This document shows, piece by piece, positions 25,401-35,000 of a stretch of 64,000 bases of DNA. Both the position numbers and the translations under genes were made by a program. The first letter of the stretch is position 1. Every line of letters begins with the position of its first letter. The stretch is from Holothuria scabra (Eukaryota > Echinodermata > Holothuroidea > Aspidochirotida > Holothuriidae), in contig CM074190.1 of the NCBI GenBank assembly GCA_037179385.1, positions 12,296,206-12,360,205 of the forward strand. Direction: 5' to 3'. The notes under the pieces were generated by a model. The model was not told the DNA's origin and did no database searches. It worked only from the letters and a program-made list of their open reading frames with translations.

Positions 25401-28400
25401 AGTAGGAAGCTTGGATGCCTTGCATGTATTCTTTGTGGGTACATTACGGAGCACTGTCAATTTGAAAAACATTACGGAGCACTAGCTGTCGATTTGAAAA
25501 ACATGTCAAAGCACTGTCAATTTGAAAAAAAAAGGTAGGCTCAAATTTCAGTGGCAAGGAATCGCTAAGCCTTTTGGCTTTCTGGTTTTCAAAGATAGTT
25601 ATAAATCATGTGCACACACCCATATACTATATTAGCACCTGCTCTGAGTAAAAGTTGTCAAACAGCAAGTTCAGAGAGTTACAGTATTTTTTTTTCATTG
25701 ATTGTACTGCTAATTTCCTGGCTGTTATGCCAGATAATAGTGGTGTGATTATGAAAACCTAATTTTGCATAGAATGAAAGTGTGCCAAGCAACTCATGAT
25801 TTGGGCAAAAGCCATTCTGCAATCAGAGCTGCAATAAGCTGTGCATGTAAGCTTGATCCATTTGATTGTGTGTGCTACTTACCTGCATCATGATCGGTTT
25901 GTGCCCAAATTCATACTAGCATCATTGATTTGTGCCTAGCATGTATCAAACAGATATTTACATATAGATAGATATTTCTTAGTGCATGCATGTTTTAAGT
26001 ACTGCTGTATGAAAATATGACCTTCAAAAGAAACATATTTGAGCCTTCACATTCTAAAGTTCTGTTGACTCCTAATTATCTATGGTAGTGAGCAGATTGG
26101 GGCTCTTGCCAAGAGCAGAATAACACTTGGAGTTAAATGTCACCAGTAGCTAATTTTGAAAGCTTCTTTTTGTCATTAAACTGGCTGATAAACAGTTTGA
26201 ATGAAAGATGGTTAAACCAAAACATAGTTAGGAAAAATGACATTTTTTTTTTTTTGGGGGGGGGGGGAGGGGGGGATCAGTTAAAATATTGGGATGGATG
26301 AAGTGCATTTTAAACAGCCCATGGTTTGTTTCAGTATGACAGCCTTAACTGCTATTTATTAAACCTTCCAAATCTGATGAGTACCATAGTATTTGTTCAC
26401 TTTCAGTACTAACCCATTTTACCCATCAGTATTCTGGACCACATTCAGTTAGTGATTTTGTAGCTTCATGGAATTGTTGGATACACAAACTGAGCTTAGT
26501 ATGTAGTGTACTGTGTTCCTGTGTCTCAGGCAGTATTCTTATGCGTATTACACTAAATGAATTTCACTAAATGAAGTCCTAACCTAACTGAAGGGAAATA
26601 GGGTCACAGCTCCACTCTTAACAGCATGTTAAAATGTTCAAGAAAGGTAATTTAGTTAATACAGTACAGTCTGTCCACTATCCAAATTACACTTAACATC
26701 CCTCCTGAAGGAATGAATTTATTAAGAAAATATGATTGCAAAAAAGTGTCAGATAAACTCAAATTTCATAACATGGGTGTAAAAGGTGGGGGTATGTTTT
26801 GTTTATCCTGATGATTTGGGGATGTGTGTAAGTGCATAGAGTACAAATGGATACAAAACTTGCTTGTTGGAGAAAGGGAGCTGAACAGTTTTGTCTGAAA
26901 TTTAAAGCATGTTTTGCCTGGGAGAGCTAGTGTTAATTCAAAAGACTCACTTTTGTGGAGGGGGGGGGGGGCATGATGAGAGGGACCTGGGGTCTCTGGC
27001 TTCCTTTGTATGACTGCAATGGTTTTCTGTAATATGTGTATTCATTTTATACTGCATGTCACAAATCTGTTGTCTATGTCTGTGGCAAAAAGGTTTATAT
27101 CTGTCTGCTGGTTTGATGAATAACCAACTTCATATAACATGTAGTCATCTGCGAAAAAGCTGGCCACTTTCACTCTTACAAAATTTTAGCCATTAGATTT
27201 AATGGCCCAACTTTGGGTAAACCTAGTAATATTAAAGTTGTTGAAGAAAATCTTGGAAAGACAAGGGAAACTGAAGTTTTAAATTTCCAGGCCTGGAAAG
27301 TATAAGTCTAAAAATGGTGTACTTAAATCATGTTCCCAGATCCTTGCTTATGGCAAAAATGTTCCTATTTTGCACTGAGATTATAAGCATTTACTGAAAC
27401 TTTCCTCAGATTATGTGCACTTTTCACCATTCCACCAACTGTTGTATTTTCAAGGCTGTTTGGATCGTATGTAGTATCGTCAGTTACAAAGACTGACAAT
27501 TCATGAAACACTCAGACACGGCTGTTTTGGTGCAGCTAGCTTGCAATGTAGTATTCAGTACATGTACAGCATGCACACGTTTGTCATGGTGGCGATCTGT
27601 GCAAATGCACTGTAAACAGTCACAAGTAGCAGAGCTGAACTTTACTTGATGTACTGTATAGAAGTCAGTCTTGTTATGGTTTATTCATGTTCTCTGACCT
27701 CTATGCCCATTTGAATTTTCAGGTGTGCTCACAATATGTTAAAATTGCAACTGCTGCACTTGCCTGTGTTCAAAATTGTCACGTTGTACTCTAGTCTGCC
27801 CACAGTTGGGTACCTTTGTACGACCCTTGTGAAGTTTCTCTATGATTATGTTGGACAAAAAACCTGAAATTTACAAACTCAAAGTGCCTACATATTACTG
27901 TATGGTTATATATGTTGTGCATGTATAATCATACATGTACAACATGCAATATCTGGCACTAAGGATCATGTTTGCCAATTGGCTCACTTATCCTATTAAT
28001 GAGAATTCACTAAGAATGCACAACAAATGTATACAAACTTAGATTACAACATGGAATCAGGCATTTATAAAACAGTAAAATCCTGAAACTTAGTGCCCTC
28101 AAATGAGTGTACAACACAGAAATGTATACACACTTAGATTACAACATGGAATCGGTCATTTATAAAACAGCAAAATCCCGAGTCTTTGAGCACTCAAGCA
28201 CATCGCTGATTTCTAAGGCTCTGCTTGGTGTACCTATTGAACTGATTAGGAGTCACACATGCAAAGTTTGGCCAGGAAACATTGCAATATAAGCCCCACC
28301 AGTCACCCATCATTTGATATTTTAATGCCTTTTCAAGTTTTAACCTTTAGTAAAAAAAGGTAGCCAGATTATTTGTCAGGCTATAATTCTTTGCTGTGTG

Positions 28401-31400
28401 AATTTTTGCATCATTCAGAATTGTCTCAATTAAGTTATTGAAGACTGCACAGTTTGTATGTAGAGCAGAAGATAAAGTCAATATTTGTCTTTTTAGTGAA
28501 TTCCAAATATTAAGCTGCATTATTCAATGTGTAATTGTTAAGTACCAAACTTCCTTTGGCCCAGTGGGTATTTTTGCACATCTGCTAGTAAAAGTATTAT
28601 AATTTTAGTAAAGAAAGATATTTTGAAAATTGCCCACTTGCAAATCTCATTGGTAATGTCATTTCATTGTCAGTCGTCTTTCTAGTGTTGAAATGAAGTT
28701 TTCAAAGCTGATCTCTGCCGTCATTTATTTCCCCTTTAATAATGTCTCTGATGTGTCAAAGTCTAAATTGCCTCGGAGAATAGAGACCCATCTGTAGTTT
28801 TGGAATTTGTTGAATGATTAACAGTCACATGGTATGATGTCATAAACCGAGGGACTGCTTGCAGTTGCTTGGTTTCTTGAAGTGAATTGGAAGTCTTGTG
28901 TAATTAAATAAGACCCAAGTGTCATTATACATGAGGCTTTAAAGAGAAGTGAATTGAACTGATTTTGGGCAGTAAGTTTTTAATCAGTGCCATTTATCAC
29001 AAGTCAAAAGGCATTTGCATGATAAAAATGAGGTTAAACTCAAATTTGTGTTGTTAATTGTTCTCAGAATTGGTAAATAATTCTTTGCAAGTCAACACCG
29101 TGGGTATTATGATAGCAATTTTATTTAAGGAAGGTCCATGTTTTGAGTTAAACTGCAAAAGATGCATAACTTAATTGGTTAGATGGATTAACTTTAAAGA
29201 GGCTCATTGACTTGATATCGATAACTTAACGAGAGTCTCAAAGGGTCACTACCACATAACAATGCTTATAGTTAGCACAACAAGTCAAGTTCTAAGTCCA
29301 AAAGTCATAGAAAACGTTAAAAATTTGAATTTTCCTGTTTCCTGACTTCTAACAGTTTTGTACATAATTTGAAAAAGTGTCTGGTCACGAATTTTTGAAA
29401 ACCAACTTCAACCATTCTGTACTCACTCATTAAACAGTAATTTGTATGTAGAGTATGGGGACCGTCTAAGACTGACTATTTGTCATTGGTATGTGAAGAA
29501 GAATTAACAGGTTTGAAAAAATTTGTTGAATTTCATGAACCAACTCAATGAGCCGCTTTTAATGTGGGGAATATGCCCATGTTTTTCGAACAAAGCTTGC
29601 TATCATGATCAGAGTAGGTGCATTCTATGTAATATTGGTAATCATCCTTGTAGAAGTATCCTTGTAGAAGCCCTCCTTCTCCCCAACAAGGACCATCATT
29701 ACTACTTAATGCATTACTCTATAATGTCTCAAAATAGTTTCAGTATATTAGATATTTAGCATTAGAATAATGTTTTCACATTGTTGAGTAGGGGAAGATG
29801 TAACAGAGGTGGAGGAGTGTGAGTCACATAGCCAGGAATTTGTCAAGCAAGGGGTAGGTTCATTCTTCAAACAGAATTAACTAAGGTACAGTAACACTAT
29901 GAATTGGAGGGAAAGTTTGCAAAATATTTTGATCCAAAATAGCACCCAGATTTCTGGAAATGGCACCTTCCAGGCCTTACAAAGTGGGTTAAAGCTGATT
30001 GAGCATATGAACGTGGAAAATACTAGCAACATTATGACATAAACATTACCAACATTACCATTAGTAAAAAAAACTCAAAAACGCCCACTACAAAATTTGT
30101 TAAACTTCAAAATTTTGTGGAAATAAAAACACATATGTTCAAAGTATGGCATGAAACAAGTCTCTGAAGATAGGTCAGTGACAGATAGTTTTATCCTCTC
30201 CTGGACATTGGCCTTTATTCAGGATATTGATGTGGGGCATCTCAGCTGCTTTTGATAACATACTTATGATCTTCATCACAGAGCAAGCATGAACCTCTTA
30301 AGCCTAAAGGAGTTGTTTAGGCCCAAGTTAGGGCCCTAGTGGTGACTGAGGCCCCTCGCAAGCTACGCTCTCTATATCATACAGTGAATTCAATGTATTT
30401 ATTTTGTCATACTTCGTTGAGAGCTTAACTTGTGTCTAATTAAGTTTTACCGGATCTTCCTCTTTTCCTGCATTTCATTCATTAAATTCTGTTGTACATG
30501 TCTATGCTAATCCTTGCTGTTTAGTTCTACACAGTTATTGCTTTAACCTTTCATTATACACTGAACATAAGTTTTTTTTTTCTTTCTTTTTACTGTCACT
30601 GTTTCATTGCCTACCTGTGAAGCCACAGCTTGTAATGTTGTCCATCTGCATTTTGTTTTGGCCTGGTCAAAGATGGGGATATACTGCTGGCTAAAGGCTT
30701 GTCCATACCTCATTTTGAAGGGTAGCTAATACCAATGTCAGGATGGCTGTGGCCATTGGTATCAGTAGTAATGGCAAGTCAAATGCTCAGCCATCCTTTT
30801 GTGAGGGGTATATAGAATAAATTTCCATAGAGTTCACAGGACCTTAGTAGTAAGCTGTATTTTAAAGGGTGTTTGTCACCATGAGGGATGCTTGGTTAGC
30901 TTTTATAGAAGTGTTATCTTATGTCACAAATATATGACTCGGACGTGTTCCAAAATTTAAAAAACAATATATTTTTGATTATTTATTTGTTTTATTCTTT
31001 TATGATACACTTATTTTTAGCTCAAATCAGCTCAAAGAGCTGTTTGAGCTATTGTGATCTGCCAACAGAGCTCTGTCTATCCATCTATCCATCTTATCTA
31101 TCGTGTCTGTTCACAATTGCCCTTAATGCTCTCTGGGGCACATTTGTCAATGGGATTTAATAATAAATTTAGACACATTGTTAATTCAACATAGGGCTAC
31201 ATGTTGTGCTCGAAAAGTTGAGGTCAAAGGTCATCTAGGGGTCATTACTGTCTGTTTTGTGATACATCTTCTAAGTTGCTCTTCTCCCACAAACGGTGTT
31301 CAAAAAGTGCTACTATTTTTTATGTGGTGCTATTGCTTTGCACCTGTGGTGCTATTGCTTTGCACCTGTGGTGCTATTGCTTTGCACCTGTGAGGCTGAT

Positions 31401-33741
31401 AGTTACCAAACATGGCATGTTTAATCAACTTTTGAAGACTTCTAGCTCCTTGAAAAATATACGTCATAGATCATCCAAAAGCCATGTTTTAAGGTCATAG
31501 ATGTTAACATTTTGAAGTGCTATTTTGTCCTAGATCCATTGCAAAGTTGTCCTCATAATTTCTCAGAAGAATTATGGCATGTGCAAATAACAAATTTCTT
31601 GACCAATTTGGGATGGATGATAATTGTGACCAATTTTTGTGCCACCCCTCTATTTTTACTAGTCCAACAAATTTAGCTTACTAAATGTTTCCCATTGAAC
31701 TGTGCTTTCTTTTAAAGTACCTGTGTACAAGTAAAAGTCTAATGGCACTGCTTCTAAATTAGATTTGCGTGTGGGAGGGATGCAGAGGGTCAAATTTCTT
31801 TTATTGTGTTTAGGGAGGGAGCTTTTATGTACTATTGTGTTATTACAGTCCATTACATTTGCCTCCTCCCTTTCTGATTACTAACTAGACTTACTGTTTT
31901 CTATAAAAATTAGTGAGCAAGGCATTATAAGGTTATATCAGTTTACCTGGGAGAAATTAAAGCATTCTAAATTGCAGATGAATTTGTTCAAAAAATAACA
32001 GTTGTGTATGACAAGTACAGTCCCTGTAGTAATTAGAATATCTGTTGCGTGGGGAGTGATTTTATTGGCATTGGAAGTCATCACTGTGCAGTAGAATTCA
32101 ACATGTTTGAGCTTCAGCACCAGTGGTGCTCTAGTTTTGGATAAGTCATAGCAACACTATTAGTGTGGAGAGTAGAACATAAAATTTTCCTTTCAAGTTA
32201 GTAGCTTCCCATATTTCAGGGAGTGGTGGCAGTATTCCCTGCCCCCCTTCTTCCTGCAAATCCTTTACCATGTGAACTGTTTTGTGATCTTGGAAAGAAT
32301 CAATTCATACATGTTTTCAAAAAAATACCTTTTATATATTGTGCTTTTGCCCACAGAGAAGATAAATTTTTGCTTTCGGGCAACCAGAATGGAAATGTTT
32401 CTGTCTGGGATTTGAGTTTTGAGCTGTCTCCATCAAGGAGTGACCCCTACCCTGTGTTGAATATTTTCACCCAATTTTGTGCTCATGAAGACACAACAAA
32501 TGGTGTGAGGTAAGATTGACTCCACACATGTATGTTTTACCAGGGCAGCTGCAGGGCTTGATTTTCATGTTTGTCTGGTTTTCTGGAACAACTAAATTTC
32601 TGTACGGAAAACCAAAGATTAAAGGATGATTGTCCGATGGACAACAATTTTTCTCTCGGACTGAAGAAGTATACTTTTAACTGATCAACTCTTTCAACTT
32701 TTTCCCTCATACAATATTTCATATTTTTCAAATATTACTGTTTTTTGATTGTGTGAAAAAGTGTTTCCAACAACCAAATGTTGGTGTGGACACCTAAAAT
32801 TGGTGAAATGGTCCCCCAAAGGACAACCATAATTTTTTTTGAAAATCAAGGCTTGAGCTACCAACCAAAATGACATAAGGTGGTATCACAACTGCTTTGA
32901 GTTGCACTCACCTCGTTGGAATGAAATGCAATGTGATAAGGATCTAGTGTAAAAGTGTGTAACTGAACAATTCCTTTGCACTATTGAACTACTCATGTAA
33001 TGGTGCAGGCCACTCCTCCTACCCACCCCGCCCCCTTGCATCCCTTTCCCCTTTCGTCAAAGTAAGTACCACTTGAGTATTTGGGAAGAAGCCACACTTA
33101 GAAATTGCGTTCACAGGAATTAAGACACAAGTCACAAATATGAGGATATGAAGCTTTAGGGACGTGTTTTTTGGGCTGGACAAGGGGGTGAAACTAGATA
33201 AAGAGTATATTATGGACACATGCATATATCTACTTATACCTATATAAATGTATTTCTAACATCTAAACAATAGTTGCCAAATTGTCAAAAGTCATCACTG
33301 GGTATGAGTAAAGGTGCTGTTATTCCTCAAAACAAGAAAACTGAAAGAGGTAAAACTATGTGCATTTACAAATTGTGTTCGTTTGAAACAATTCCATTTG
33401 TAGACCTGTACACTAATTATGAATTAATTTGTGCTTTTTTTCGCTAGAAACCCCTTGTTTAAAATGAAATTATATTCATCTAGTAAATTTATGTAAATGT
33501 TAAAGGAAAACAATAGAAAAGTGGGGGAAAATTTTTTATTCCTAAGATGTATTGAACTTTTTTCATCTACAGCCTGCACCCATCTTTGCCACTCCTTGCA
33601 ACTGCATCAGGACAAAGGAAAGTACAACCACCAGCCATTGGCAGTGATGGAGAGAGTGATGAAGAAACAGAAGATGAGCAAAGAGGAGCAGAAAGTTTCC
33701 ATAATTCACTCAAGATTTGGTCTTTGTATGAGAACAGATGA
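12290..33741 (+). CDS. WRAP53: WRAP53/TCAB1, telomerase Cajal body protein 1 (whole gene, ten coding exons)
   Basis: Exons: 12290-13446, 14017-14136, 17236-17436, 18478-18568, 19878-20010, 21366-21455, 22243-22361, 23262-23365, 32357-32509, 33573-33741. All junctions are GT-AG with compatible phases, giving 2337 nt and a predicted 778-aa protein; human WRAP53 is 548 aa. The WD40 propeller (about residues 415-735) carries family signatures in the right order: NNFLKGCKWSPDG, LVYDYCWYPGM, HMWDAFDGQLR, CGFNKLIKTFDINRPGKDC, GIISCFAMNP, CWDIRK, DVTTNQRMYFD, NGVSLHPSLPLLATASGQR. WRAP53 binds the CAB box of H/ACA scaRNAs and telomerase RNA and brings them to Cajal bodies; it also aids telomerase assembly. 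The N-terminal 400 residues are acidic and repetitive and unlike the vertebrate protein. Introns are repeat-rich, the eighth being about 9 kb. Unlike in mammals, no TP53 gene lies head-to-head upstream. Confidence 0.93.
12371..12739 (+). repeat. 135-bp coding tandem repeat (2.7 copies) in WRAP53 exon 1
   Basis: The word ggaagtcagg starts at 12371, 12506 and 12641, exactly 135 bp apart. Copies two and three are nearly identical, so the expansion is recent. Each unit holds two SQGD-type motifs (GSQGD and ESQGD), suggesting an older shorter unit. The frame is maintained throughout. Confidence 0.9.
14017..14136 (+). CDS. WRAP53: WRAP53 exon 2: linker and start of the WD40 propeller
   Basis: Acceptor tttCAG at 14016, donor GTAAGC at 14137. 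It ends in NNFLKGCKW, the strongly conserved entry into the first WD repeat. The Trp codon is split TG|G across intron 2. Intron 2 (14137-17235) holds G-tract DNA and the large array element at 14753-16930. Confidence 0.9.
14753..16935 (+). mobile_element. array element A: Helentron/HINE-like element with ~145-bp satellites (WRAP53 intron 2)
   Basis: Left end: GGTTTCGATGA (14753-14763) with a nearby partial complement GAAACC (14769-14774). A TG-rich microsatellite follows (about 14792-14872), then about 13 tandem copies of a ~145-bp unit. Right end: TCATCGAAACC (16894-16904), the exact reverse complement of the left arm. After it comes a hairpin AATGCA-TTTT-TGCATT (16907-16922) and CTGGTTTCC. 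This order (end arm, central satellites, inverted subterminal arm, 3' hairpin) matches HINE/DINE-1 and bivalve pearl elements. No coding capacity seen. Confidence 0.65.
14875..16860 (+). repeat. ~145-bp tandem repeat array A
   Basis: The marker ttgtttacac occurs at 15031, 15177, 15321, 15466, 15611, 15756, 15900 and 16045, spaced 144-146 bp; later copies are more diverged. Each unit contains a phrase close to GAGGTCAAAGGTCA followed by TTTGGGGTCA and GGGGTCAAACCCCGAAATCC. Around 15370-15950 the units alternate in a two-unit (about 290 bp) pattern, implying a recent duplication of a dimer. Confidence 0.9.
17035..17124 (+). repeat. 30-bp tandem repeat, three copies, open reading frame
   Basis: GCCCTTTATTTAGATGGAGG and its variants start at 17035, 17065 and 17095. 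In one frame it reads ALYLDGGIQE, ALYVEEGIQG, ALYLDGGVQN and stays open to a TAA near 17182. A splice-acceptor-like ctttctag precedes it at 17025. It sits about 110 bp before WRAP53 exon 3, but its open frame does not fit the phase of exon 2 (joining would create TGA), so I do not include it in the gene. Confidence 0.6.
17236..17436 (+). CDS. WRAP53: WRAP53 exon 3: WD repeat 1 and start of WD repeat 2
   Basis: Acceptor AAG at 17235, donor GTAAGG at 17437. Encodes SPDGTCVLTNSEDGTLRLF, then NLPAELYNP, then MVEGELVYDYCWYP, each collinear with human WRAP53 (SPDGSCILTNSAD, NLPPELY, MVEGDTIYDYCWY). The last codon is split after TG. Confidence 0.93.
18478..18568 (+). CDS. WRAP53: WRAP53 exon 4: rest of WD repeat 2
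   Basis: Acceptor GGCAG at 18477, donor GTGAGT at 18569. Encodes FVSTCRSHPVHMWDAFDGQL and on to the HDHM segment, matching the human segment around PIHIWDAFTGEL. 91 nt, leaving phase 0. Confidence 0.92.
19878..20010 (+). CDS. WRAP53: WRAP53 exon 5: WD repeat 3
   Basis: Acceptor TTTTTAG at 19877, donor GTATTT at 20011. Encodes DELITPHSLAFSLDGSKLYC and then GFNKLIKTFDINRPGKDC, close to the human repeat (FSPDGSQLFCGFNRTV, RPGRDC). 133 nt, phase 1 exit. Confidence 0.93.
21366..21455 (+). CDS. WRAP53: WRAP53 exon 6: WD repeat 4, first part
   Basis: Acceptor TTTTAG at 21365, donor GTAAGT at 21456. Encodes GGQTGIISCFAMNP and then FAAGSYSKT, the equivalent of human SGIISCLAFSP and CGSYGRS. Exactly 90 nt, so the phase is unchanged. 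Confidence 0.92.
22243..22361 (+). CDS. WRAP53: WRAP53 exon 7: WD repeat 4 end and WD repeat 5
   Basis: Acceptor CTTTTTCTAG at 22242, donor GTAAAG at 22362. Encodes IGLYSP, VLHGQASGITELMYSSDGS and KLYSAGRK, matching human LLGGHQGGITHLCFHPDG and FSGARK. Exit phase 0. Downstream in the intron a 20-bp phrase (catttaccattttcacaatt) is duplicated in tandem. Confidence 0.93.
23262..23365 (+). CDS. WRAP53: WRAP53 exon 8: WD repeat 5/6
   Basis: Acceptor TTCTCTTACAG at 23261, donor GTAAGA at 23366. Encodes DNQILCWDIRK and RDVTTNQRMYFDID; the DVTTNQR element is nearly invariant in the family. It is followed by an intron of about 9 kb. Confidence 0.93.
24027..25595 (+). mobile_element. array element B: Helentron/HINE-like element with ~145-bp satellites (WRAP53 intron 8)
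   Basis: Left end: GATTCCTTGCC (24027-24037) with a close complement GGCAAAAGGAATC (24041-24053). A TG microsatellite follows (about 24071-24106), then about nine tandem units carrying GAGGTCAAAGGTCA. A short repeat based on GAGCACTGTCAATTTGAAAA occurs three times at 25448-25530. Right end: GGCAAGGAATC (25553-25563), the exact complement of the left arm, then hairpin AAGCC-TTTT-GGCTT (25567-25580) and TCTGGTTTTC. The architecture equals element A although the paired arms differ in sequence. Confidence 0.68.
24107..25400 (+). repeat. ~145-150-bp tandem repeat array B
   Basis: Units begin with CTTGTAAACACGATATCTCAAG and contain TTGGTGTGTGGGTTGGCCAT, GATCCCTATTGTTTTTGGTG and GAGGTCAAAGGTCATTTGGG. 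They are related to array A but form a distinct subfamily; the same subfamily appears at 62.8 kb. Copies degrade toward the right end. Confidence 0.88.
27912..27945. repeat. 15-bp near-perfect inverted repeat (hairpin)
   Basis: ATGTTGTGCATGTAT (27912-27926), loop AATC, then ATACATGTACAACAT (27931-27945). There is a single non-Watson-Crick pair, which would be G-U in RNA. Confidence 0.75.
28016..28190 (+). repeat. 95-bp tandem duplication
   Basis: The segment around TTAGATTACAACATGGAATC occurs near 28040 and again 95 bases later, followed in both by CATTTATAAAACAG. The copies differ by several substitutions, so this is an older duplication inside WRAP53 intron 8. Confidence 0.8.
29194..29562. 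mobile_element. TTAA-flanked MITE, copy 2 (inverted relative to copy 1)
   Basis: Left end TTAA then AGAGGCTCATTGACTTG; right end CAACTCAATGAGCCGCT followed by TT and TTAA. The interior contains AAGTGTCTGGTCACGAATTT, the reverse complement of the interior of copy 1 at 10419-10785, and CATACCAATGACAAAT-type sequence on the opposite strand. About 370 bp long, non-coding. The ends are slightly more decayed than in copy 1. Confidence 0.78.
31019..31500 (+). mobile_element. possible partial array element D (hairpin head, one DR1-bearing unit)
   Basis: It begins with a long hairpin: AGCTCAAA and CAGCTC (31019-31033) pair with GAGCTG and TTTGAGCT (31037-31050) around an AAA loop with one bulged T. 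After it come a CTATTGTGATC phrase, a TCTA/TCCA microsatellite, one AGGTCAAAGGTCA (31221-31233) and a 22-bp minisatellite (31324-31389, three copies). The order of parts recalls elements A-C. No right end was identified. Confidence 0.4.
31324..31389 (+). repeat. 22-bp minisatellite, three identical copies
   Basis: GTGGTGCTATTGCTTTGCAC plus CT is repeated three times without mismatch at 31324, 31346 and 31368, indicating recent slippage or unequal exchange. Confidence 0.92.
32357..32509 (+). CDS. WRAP53: WRAP53 exon 9: last WD repeat
   Basis: Acceptor TTTTGCCCACAG at 32356, donor GTAAGA at 32510. Encodes FLLSGNQNGNVSVWDLSFEL, a short Ser/Pro/Asp linker and then HEDTTNGV, matching human FLVSGSTSGAVSVWD and DCTNGV. 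153 nt. Confidence 0.93.
33573..33741 (+). CDS. WRAP53: WRAP53 exon 10: propeller closure and C-terminus
   Basis: Acceptor TTTTTTCATCTACAG at 33572; TGA stop at 33739-33741. Encodes SLHPSLPLLATASGQRKV, an acidic loop (DGESDEETEDEQ, as in the human ESGDEGEE loop) and a final propeller strand NSLKIWSLYENR. It ends near the last propeller strand, so it lacks the Gly-rich tail of the human protein. Confidence 0.93.
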
Positions 33742-35000
33742 AAGTTTTATAGAGGAGTGTAAGGTTACATTGTGCTAGTACGGATTTGGCAAGAGTGTTT
33801 GGTATGTTTTCACCATGAGGAAGAAAAGCTTCAGTTCCAGAATGAGGAGTGGGTTCAGAGGATATTGATTTTCAGTCAACAGTATAGGTCAAAGGTCACT
33901 CCTGGAGGGAGATCAAGTTGCCCTTTCTAAGTAGTTTTTTGTTCTTCACAAAGGATTGTTGAAGTATTTTGTCTAATGCTGTTAACAGAATTGACATATG
34001 TAGCATCAATGGGATGATCAATTTACTTATCCGAGAGTTCTTTGAGATGTATTAGGTATTTTAAGATTTCAATTATTGCTCAAGAATGGTCACATTGTAG
34101 GCAAAAGATAGTTGCAGGAGATTCTCTTTTGTTATGTGCATTGGACAATAGGTCCTATCCAAACTATGGATGACATTAGGGTGTAAGATCATTTGAAAGA
34201 CAAGTGCTTTCTGTCAAATTTTGTTGTTTCAAATTGCTGTACACAATCATACTGCAGCTTTTCTTAAGCAAAGTTAAACATTAGTTTGATTTGTCAATGC
34301 CAAATTCTTCATTTTGTCATGAAATCTTTATTGGCTTATGGCTGGTTAGTATAGACAACATGGCATCCCTGGAAGTTGGAATAAGGCCTGATGTAAATTC
34401 CCAGTAAGGATCTAGGTGGGAGCTCTAACCCCCCACCCCCTCTTAGTTTTAAACATTGGAATTCTGTGTTGAAAGATATTCTTCCATGCAGACCTTTTAC
34501 AAATACATTGTGTTTGGTCTGTGTGCCTCAGTGTTGAAATTCCCTTTTCAGTTGGAAAAAAACCTCAATTTTCATTGTGTGTGATTCAGACCTTTATGTA
34601 GTGAATTCCAGGGCCATTTGTAAGGGCTTGAAAGAGAAATGTTGTACTACAATGTGAGGACATTGGTTTGATTCTTTAACTTGTGATACCAATTTCTGTA
34701 AACTAGTAAAACCTGGAGTAAAATGTAGTGGATGTCATTTGCTTTCATCCAATGCCTTTTAGGAAAATAAAATGGTTGTCTAGTGGACTATGGTGAAGCA
34801 AAAAAATCTTGTAAACCTGCAGAAAATAAGGTTTCTTCTCTGCTTTTTCAGAAATGCTTAGATTTTCTGAAATGCTTAAGTCACAATTAATCAAGAAAAG
34901 TTACTTGTTTCAAAATGTGCATATCACTCATAGTGTACTTTACTAGGTTTCTTTTAGGTTTCACAAATATAATTGGCAAATCACCATTTCAGTCAATAAA
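33742..35000 (+). other. WRAP53: probable 3' UTR of WRAP53, with candidate poly(A) signals
   Basis: No coding sequence. AATAAA hexamers occur at 34766-34771 and 34995-35000, either of which could end the transcript. A perfect DR1 word (AGGTCAAAGGTCA) lies at 33886-33898. The true cleavage site cannot be fixed from sequence. Confidence 0.35.

Larger units (their letters stand above)
25600..32356 (+). other. rest of WRAP53 intron 8: no coding sequence seen
   Basis: Long intronic stretch with a G/T-tract at 26250-26275, a 34-base hairpin at 27912-27945, a 95-bp tandem duplication at about 28016-28190, MITE copy 2 at 29194-29562 and a hairpin-headed repeat at 31019-31500. I see no further exon of WRAP53 and none is needed by the protein alignment. 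Confidence 0.6.
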
